Shown: positions 60,174-64,000 of the stretch, piece by piece
Layout: each line of letters begins with the position of its first letter
How positions within the stretch are numbered: position 1 is the first letter of the stretch
Source: Ruminococcaceae bacterium UBA5406
GTDB lineage: Bacteria; Bacillota; Clostridia; Oscillospirales; Acutalibacteraceae
Reading direction: 5' to 3'
Length of the DNA stretch: 64,000 nucleotides
NCBI GenBank assembly: GCA_002407675.1
Contig: DHNW01000027.1
Span: forward strand, 1,328-65,327
Translations under genes and position numbers: made by a program
The notes under the pieces: model-generated
What the model saw: only the letters and a program-made list of their open reading frames with translations
Databases searched by the model: none
Told to the model about the DNA's origin: nothing

Positions 60174-60243
60174 CTGGATTCCTCCTGTCATAACTTATAT
60201 GAGAATGATGCCATAACGAGTCTATAACGTAACATATTAATAT

Positions 60244-60257
60244 AAATAACGTTATTT
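60244..60257. promoter_or_regulatory. LacI-type operator upstream of GH130
   Basis: AAATAACGTTATTT is a perfect 14-bp palindrome centred on CG, as in LacI-family operators. It overlaps the predicted transcription start of the GH130-lacI-epimerase operon. A partial copy (TATAACGTAAC) lies about 25 nt away. Confidence 0.6.
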
Positions 60258-60263
60258 TATTGC

Positions 60264-60292
60264 AGTATAAACCCATTTTTTAAATGTATAAA
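60264..60292 (-). promoter_or_regulatory. promoter of the GH130 operon
   Basis: On the minus strand, TTTATA (60292-60287) and TATACT (60269-60264) with a 17-nt spacer. The -35 is weak. The operator at 60244-60257 lies right at the predicted start. The 325-nt gap 60174-60498 holds this, the operator and the divergent promoter; no gene. Confidence 0.45.
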
Positions 60293-60390
60293 TTAAATTA
60301 AGAATAATAAACAAGAATAGTTAACGGAATGCACGAATTTTTTACTTGCAGAGTCCGGTTTACAGCCGCTTTATTTCTTCAGAATGGCAG

Positions 60391-60419
60391 TTGGCAATCC
60401 CGAAATTTTGTGATAAAAT
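60391..60419 (+). promoter_or_regulatory. sigma-A promoter of the L,D-transpeptidase gene
   Basis: TTGGCA (60391-60396) and TAAAAT (60414-60419) with a 17-nt spacer, about 80 nt before the start codon. Confidence 0.55.
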
Positions 60420-60498
60420 AAATTATATAGATAAGAATTAACGTGATGAAAAACAGTGCTTTTTTTAGGACAGGCCGGGTTCTCTGGCGGAGGGATTT

Positions 60499-61422
60499 AT
60501 GCGCAGTCGATATGATCAGCAGTATGGGCGGGACCCATACGACGATTTCGAAGATTCCGGCCGGCGCCGCTCTGGCCCAAAAAGACACAGGCATATGCTT
60601 GCGAAAGCCGTGCTGGTTGTATTTTTCCTTGCGCTTGCGGCAGGGTCGGCCGTACTGGCGTGCAGCCCGTCGCTCCGCGGCCGGTGCCTGGCGGCCGTCG
60701 AGCGGTATCTACCCGTGGACAGGCCCGCCCAGGCTGCCCAGGCCGTGGGGGTTACCACCGCCAACCTGCATCTGCGCGAGGGGGCCGGGTTATCTTACAG
60801 CGTGATCTGCACGATTCCGAAAGGTTCTTCGGTTCAGCTGATGAGCGGGAACGGCTCCGGGGCCGAATGGGTTCAGGTAAAAACCGAAGAAGGGCAGACC
60901 GGCTGGTGCAGCAGCCGGTACCTGCAGAAAGAGCCGGAGAGGGCTTCCTCCGCAGGCAGCGCGGTTTCCGCCGGAAACGCCTTGTCTCCGTCGGAAAGCG
61001 CCGCCCCCGCGCAGGCGGAGGTACAGGTTTCCCTTTCACAGGCCGTAAAGCCGCTTTCCATTTATGTTTCGCTCTCGGATCAGAACGTCAAAGTTCTGGA
61101 CAAAAAGGGGCGGGTTGTAAAGTCATTTGTCTGTTCTTCCGGCAAAAAAGGGGACGAGACCCCCACCGGAACCTTTACGATCCAGAAACGCGGGGAGAAA
61201 TTTTACAGCAAGCGCCTTGGCGAGGGCGCCTATTACTGGACTCAGTTTCAGGGAAATTTCCTGTTCCACAGCGTTCCTTTCGATGGAAACCGCCGCATGG
61301 AGCCGGAGGAAGCCGCCAAGCTGGGCACGCCCGCTTCGCACGGCTGCATCCGGCTTGCCACAGAGGATGCGAAATGGATTTACGACAATATTCCCAAGGG
61401 AACGGAAGTCGTGATCCGGTAG
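60499..61422 (+). CDS. SH3-domain L,D-transpeptidase (YkuD family)
   Basis: A 307-residue cell-wall enzyme. An Arg-rich cytoplasmic N-terminus, one membrane segment (AVLVVFFLALAAGSAVLAC, about 35-54), and a bacterial SH3 domain (VTTANLHLREGAGLSYSVIC, about 85-150) are followed by a Ser/Ala-rich linker. The YkuD domain (about 185-307) carries the catalytic Cys283 in SHGCIRL. It forms 3-3 cross-links or attaches proteins to peptidoglycan. The ATG follows GGCGGAGGG. It faces away from the mannan genes and appears to be a housekeeping gene. Confidence 0.92.
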   Translation: MRSRYDQQYGRDPYDDFEDSGRRRSGPKRHRHMLAKAVLVVFFLALAAGSAVLACSPSLRGRCLAAVERYLPVDRPAQAAQAVGVTTANLHLREGAGLSYSVICTIPKGSSVQLMSGNGSGAEWVQVKTEEGQTGWCSSRYLQKEPERASSAGSAVSAGNALSPSESAAPAQAEVQVSLSQAVKPLSIYVSLSDQNVKVLDKKGRVVKSFVCSSGKKGDETPTGTFTIQKRGEKFYSKRLGEGAYYWTQFQGNFLFHSVPFDGNRRMEPEEAAKLGTPASHGCIRLATEDAKWIYDNIPKGTEVVIR

Positions 61423-61540
61423 CCGCCGAGTTTTTTCCGGTTCATTTTTACAGTTTATTCATCCCCGCCGGAGCCGTTTGTGGTAAGATGAAACCGCGGG
61501 CAGGCCGGTTGACGGCAGCGCCCGCCGGGAGGGAACCAAG

Positions 61541-61987
61541 ATGAATTGGCTGTATCGGTTTTCACTTTGGATGAGCCGCGCCATGTCTGGCAGGCACGGG
61601 GGCGACCAGCTCAGCGTTGCCCTGCTTGTGCTGTACTGCGTTCTGCTTGCCCTTTCCGCCATTCTGCGGATTCCTTTGCTGTTTTACTTGGCTCTTGCCG
61701 TGCTGGTGTGGGATGTATACCGGATGCTTTCGCGTAAAAATGAGCGGCGCTGGAAAGAAAATGAGTGGTTTCTGCGCTGGTGGACGCCGTTTCGGTACCG
61801 GACGCGAAATTTTTCGGGGCGCTTTTCCGCGTGGCAGCAGCGTGCCACAGAACGCAGCCGGAACCGCCAGCTTTTCCGCGAGTTCAAGTGCCCGAAATGC
61901 GGCAGTACGCTGCGTGTTCCCAGAGGAAAAGGAAAAATCATTATCACCTGCCCTGTGTGTGGGACGGAGTTTCAGAAGAAAACGTAA
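61541..61987 (+). CDS. small membrane protein with C-terminal zinc ribbon
   Basis: A 148-residue protein of unknown function. Residues about 25-60 hold one or two hydrophobic segments (VALLVLYCVLLALSAILRIP; LLFYLALAVLVWDVY). A very basic middle (RYRTRNFSGRFSAWQQRATERS in part) follows. The C-terminus is a treble-clef/zinc-ribbon pair, CPKC and CPVC, about 25 residues apart. The ATG follows GGGAGGGA. The same type of membrane-plus-ribbon protein is common in clostridia but has no known role. Confidence 0.75.
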   Translation: MNWLYRFSLWMSRAMSGRHGGDQLSVALLVLYCVLLALSAILRIPLLFYLALAVLVWDVYRMLSRKNERRWKENEWFLRWWTPFRYRTRNFSGRFSAWQQRATERSRNRQLFREFKCPKCGSTLRVPRGKGKIIITCPVCGTEFQKKT

Positions 61988-62001
61988 AATTGGCAGGCTG
62001 T

Positions 62002-62036
62002 ATCCCGCCGCCCGAAATGGGCGGCGGGATTTTTTA
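62002..62036 (+). terminator. terminator after the zinc-ribbon gene
   Basis: ATCCCGCCGCCC and GGGCGGCGGGAT pair perfectly around a 5-nt loop and run into six T. It ends the zinc-ribbon transcript. Confidence 0.88.
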
Positions 62037-62090
62037 CTGTTTTTTCTGAAGAAGATTACAATTTTGTCAAAAGGTTTACATGTTTGTCGT

Positions 62091-62119
62091 TTGATTTTTT
62101 GCCAAAAAACAAGTATAAT
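62091..62119 (+). promoter_or_regulatory. sigma-A promoter of the ABC ATPase-CARDB operon
   Basis: TTGATT (62091-62096) and TATAAT (62114-62119) with a 17-nt spacer, about 43 nt before the ATPase start. Confidence 0.65.
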
Positions 62120-62161
62120 AAATGGTATATTATGCTATTTCCTCCGGGAAGGGGGAGTCCT

Positions 62162-62887
62162 ATGGGGGAATCGATTATCCGGATCCAAGATGTCCGGAAA
62201 GTTTACTTGATCGGGAAGGAGCGTGTCGTGGCGGTCGGCCGCATCAGCCTGGATATTTCCAAAGGGGAGATCTGCTGCATTCTCGGCCCGTCCGGTTCCG
62301 GAAAATCAACCCTGCTGAATATTATGGCCGGGCTGGAGCGGCCTTCCCGCGGAAAAATCGTGATCGGCGGGACGGACGTGACCCGGTTTTCAGAAAAGAA
62401 ATGGGCGCTGTTCCGCCAGGGAAATATCGGATTTGTGTTCCAGTCCTACAATTTGATGCCGACAATGACCGCCGTGGAGAATGTAGCGCTCCCGCTTACG
62501 TTCTGCGGCATGAACCGTGAAAAGCGCACGCGCATGGCCGTGCAGATGCTGAAAGCCGTGCATTTGGGCAGCCGCCTGATGCACCGCCCCACGCAGATGA
62601 GCGGCGGGCAGCAGCAGCGGGTGGGCATTGCGCGCGCCTTTATCGCGCACCCCAAAATCGTGTTTGCCGATGAACCTACCGGCAACTTGGATACCAAAAC
62701 AAGCCGCGAGGTCATGGAGCTGATGGTTGCCATGGCAAAAAAATACGGTGAAACGCTTGTAATCGTTACGCATGACCCGGATATTGCAAAATACGCGGAC
62801 CGGATTCTCACAATACGCGACGGCAGGCTGCTTTCAGACAAACCAAATCATTCAGTTTATGGGAATAAGGAGGAGCAAGCGGTATGA
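62162..62887 (+). CDS. ABC transporter ATP-binding protein, LolD/MacB type
   Basis: A 241-residue ATPase. Walker A is GPSGSGKST, the Q-loop is in FVFQSYNLMP, the signature is MSGGQQQRV, and Walker B is IVFADEPT, followed by VIVTHD. NLMPTMTAVENVALPL is typical of the MacB/LolD/FtsE group, whose partners are FtsX-type permeases, not sugar permeases. So it is not the missing sugar-import ATPase. The ATG at 62162 follows GAAGGGGGAG. It overlaps the next gene by 4 nt. The permease partner is expected beyond the window end. Confidence 0.93.
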   Translation: MGESIIRIQDVRKVYLIGKERVVAVGRISLDISKGEICCILGPSGSGKSTLLNIMAGLERPSRGKIVIGGTDVTRFSEKKWALFRQGNIGFVFQSYNLMPTMTAVENVALPLTFCGMNREKRTRMAVQMLKAVHLGSRLMHRPTQMSGGQQQRVGIARAFIAHPKIVFADEPTGNLDTKTSREVMELMVAMAKKYGETLVIVTHDPDIAKYADRILTIRDGRLLSDKPNHSVYGNKEEQAV

Positions 62888-64000
62888 AAAAGCGAAGCCG
62901 GGCAGTCGTATTTTTGCTTGCAGCAGCAATTGCGGTATCTTCCGCGCTGTGCGGGGGTGTTTCGGCCAAGGCGAGTTCCAGCCTGCCGGATCCGCGCGTG
63001 GGACTGAGCGGGGATGCGTCTTCCCCTGCGAGTATTGCCGTCGGGAGTCTTTTCGATTTGGATTTAACTTTTACGCACACCTTTTTGAACCCAAGCGATA
63101 ACGATACCTATGATCATGTGCGTAATGCGGTGTTAGGAAATACAAACTCTTATGCCGAGATTGATGTAACCAGCGAAACCGGCTCCATCCATTGCGGAAA
63201 AACCAAATATATTGTAGACATTGAGCCGCCGGACGACGATGAAAAGACCCTTACATACGAGCTATACATTCCCCAAAAAGAACTGAAACGGACCGGAAGC
63301 GGGTTCGGAGTTTTAAAATTCAAGATTACATATTATACAGATAATAACGAAAAATTACAACAAGATGAAAGCGATAAAGACGTCCCGTCTTTCACCGCCG
63401 AATATCAGGTTTTCCCCAAGCTGGCAGGTTCAAAAGACAAGGGGGAAGGCAAGCTGGCGGTTCAGTCCTTCCGGCTGGATCACAGCCCCATAAAAGAAGG
63501 GGAGACGTTCAGCCTGACCGTTGCGGTAAAAAACACGGGCAGCGTGCCGTGCGACCACGTGGCATGCGTGCTGGACCTGCCGGCGGATTCCGGCCTAAGC
63601 GTCAAAGGCCAGACCGACACGAAGAACCTTTCCTCGCTCGCGGCGGGGGCAGAGCAGAATTTCACGTACCCGCTGGCCTGCCTCAGCAAAATGGCAACGT
63701 CCAGCTACGCGGCGACCGTAACGCTCTCGTCGGATGAATCCGACGCGGCCTCTTCCAAAATCTATATTCCCGTCACCGGAACGAAAACTGATAAAGACGA
63801 CACCGGCAAGGTGGGCCAGAGCAAACCGCAGATCATTGTGGAAAGCTACGATTACGGGGGCAAAGCCGTGACCGGCGGGCAGGAGTTCAATCTTTCCATG
63901 AAAATCCGGAATACCGGCTCCATTGCCATTGGAAACTGCAAAATGACCGTCGGCTCGTCTTCGGATGACAAAGACACAGCGGCAGCGGCGGGCAGCGTTT
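62884..64000 (+). CDS. secreted CARDB/S-layer-like protein, partial at window end
   Basis: An open frame without stop from the ATG at 62884 to the window edge (372 codons). MKKRSRAVVFLLAAAIAVSS is a signal peptide with cleavage near VSAKA. The rest has repeated Ig-like units of CARDB type: FSLTVAVKNTGSVPCDHV near residue 212 and FNLSMKIRNTGSIAIGNCKM near residue 340. GGAGGAGC lies before the start, inside the ATPase gene, whose stop it overlaps. It probably is the large extracellular partner of the MacB-type ATPase and a downstream permease. C-terminus unseen. Confidence 0.85.
   Translation, partial: MKKRSRAVVFLLAAAIAVSSALCGGVSAKASSSLPDPRVGLSGDASSPASIAVGSLFDLDLTFTHTFLNPSDNDTYDHVRNAVLGNTNSYAEIDVTSETGSIHCGKTKYIVDIEPPDDDEKTLTYELYIPQKELKRTGSGFGVLKFKITYYTDNNEKLQQDESDKDVPSFTAEYQVFPKLAGSKDKGEGKLAVQSFRLDHSPIKEGETFSLTVAVKNTGSVPCDHVACVLDLPADSGLSVKGQTDTKNLSSLAAGAEQNFTYPLACLSKMATSSYAATVTLSSDESDAASSKIYIPVTGTKTDKDDTGKVGQSKPQIIVESYDYGGKAVTGGQEFNLSMKIRNTGSIAIGNCKMTVGSSSDDKDTAAAAGSV

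Noticed and set aside
62162..62887. The ABC ATPase as the missing energiser of the sugar importers
   Set aside because: Its motifs are of the LolD/MacB/FtsE group and it overlaps a secreted CARDB-like gene; MsmX-type ATPases are about 370 residues with an extra C-terminal domain, which is lacking here.
1..64000. tRNA, rRNA, CRISPR arrays, insertion sequences, riboswitches
   Set aside because: I saw no cloverleaf-like gene, no regularly spaced repeats, no transposase or integrase motif and no riboswitch core I recognise. Short or diverged elements could have been missed by eye.

Overview
The window reads as the chromosome of an anaerobic, fermentative Gram-positive bacterium, most likely a mid-GC clostridium (Oscillospiraceae-like is a guess from content, not a proof). 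Pointers are strong AGGAGG-type ribosome sites with several TTG/GTG starts, lipoprotein substrate-binding proteins, an Etf-linked lactate/acyl-CoA module, a DUF4489-like Cys-rich protein, and many ABC sugar importers encoded without their ATPase. I found no rRNA, tRNA, CRISPR array, insertion sequence or phage gene. The window is almost entirely catabolic modules, each with its own regulator.

Layout. (1) 126-5600: a FadR-type GntR regulator diverges from a four-gene operon of FAD-linked lactate/glycolate dehydrogenase, acyl-CoA dehydrogenase, EtfB and EtfA. Two TGGTnnnACCA-type sites flank the operon promoter. (2) 5951-13876: an ArsR-like regulator diverges from an arabinan operon (binding protein, two permeases, GH43 lipoprotein, cytoplasmic GH51 arabinofuranosidase). 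(3) 14050-16293: nitroreductase and M42 aminopeptidase, then a DUF4489-like protein. (4) 16465-29123: peptidoglycan amino-sugar salvage. A MurR-like RpiR regulator and an Lpl-type importer lie on the minus strand. They are divergent from murQ, namZ-like, nagZ, a MurNAc/GlcNAc kinase, a GNAT, an esterase, nagB and nagA. (5) 29216-38494: a membrane-anchored AraC regulator diverges from an LplABC-like importer plus a YetA/PcRGLX-like enzyme, followed by a HAD phosphatase. This set resembles rhamnogalacturonan loci. (6) 38622-40064: an HtrA-like protease.

(7) 40183-60173, all on the minus strand, is the most unusual part. A near-perfect promoter at 55446-55474 appears to drive eleven tightly packed genes. 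They are a 973-residue binding protein with two carbohydrate-binding-like modules, two permeases, an NHL beta-propeller membrane protein, a YIP1 protein, a DUF5696 protein, two more permeases, a second binding protein, a CE2-like esterase and a CE17-like esterase. Upstream lie a LacI regulator and a GH130 phosphorylase - LacI - AGE epimerase operon. The enzyme set matches acetylated beta-mannan (glucomannan) oligosaccharide use. NHL-YIP1-DUF5696 sits between two complete importer halves and is the best candidate here for an undescribed surface system.

(8) 60499-64000: an SH3/L,D-transpeptidase, a small zinc-ribbon membrane protein, then a LolD/MacB-type ABC ATPase with a secreted CARDB-like protein that runs off the window end.

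How it works together: at least five sugar importers (ten permeases, five binding proteins) lack a dedicated ATPase, so a shared MsmX-type ATPase elsewhere is expected. Imported oligosaccharides are then broken by cytoplasmic enzymes without signal peptides. Lactate oxidation and acyl-CoA reduction would be linked through one Etf. All functions are read from sequence motifs and gene context; no database search was run.
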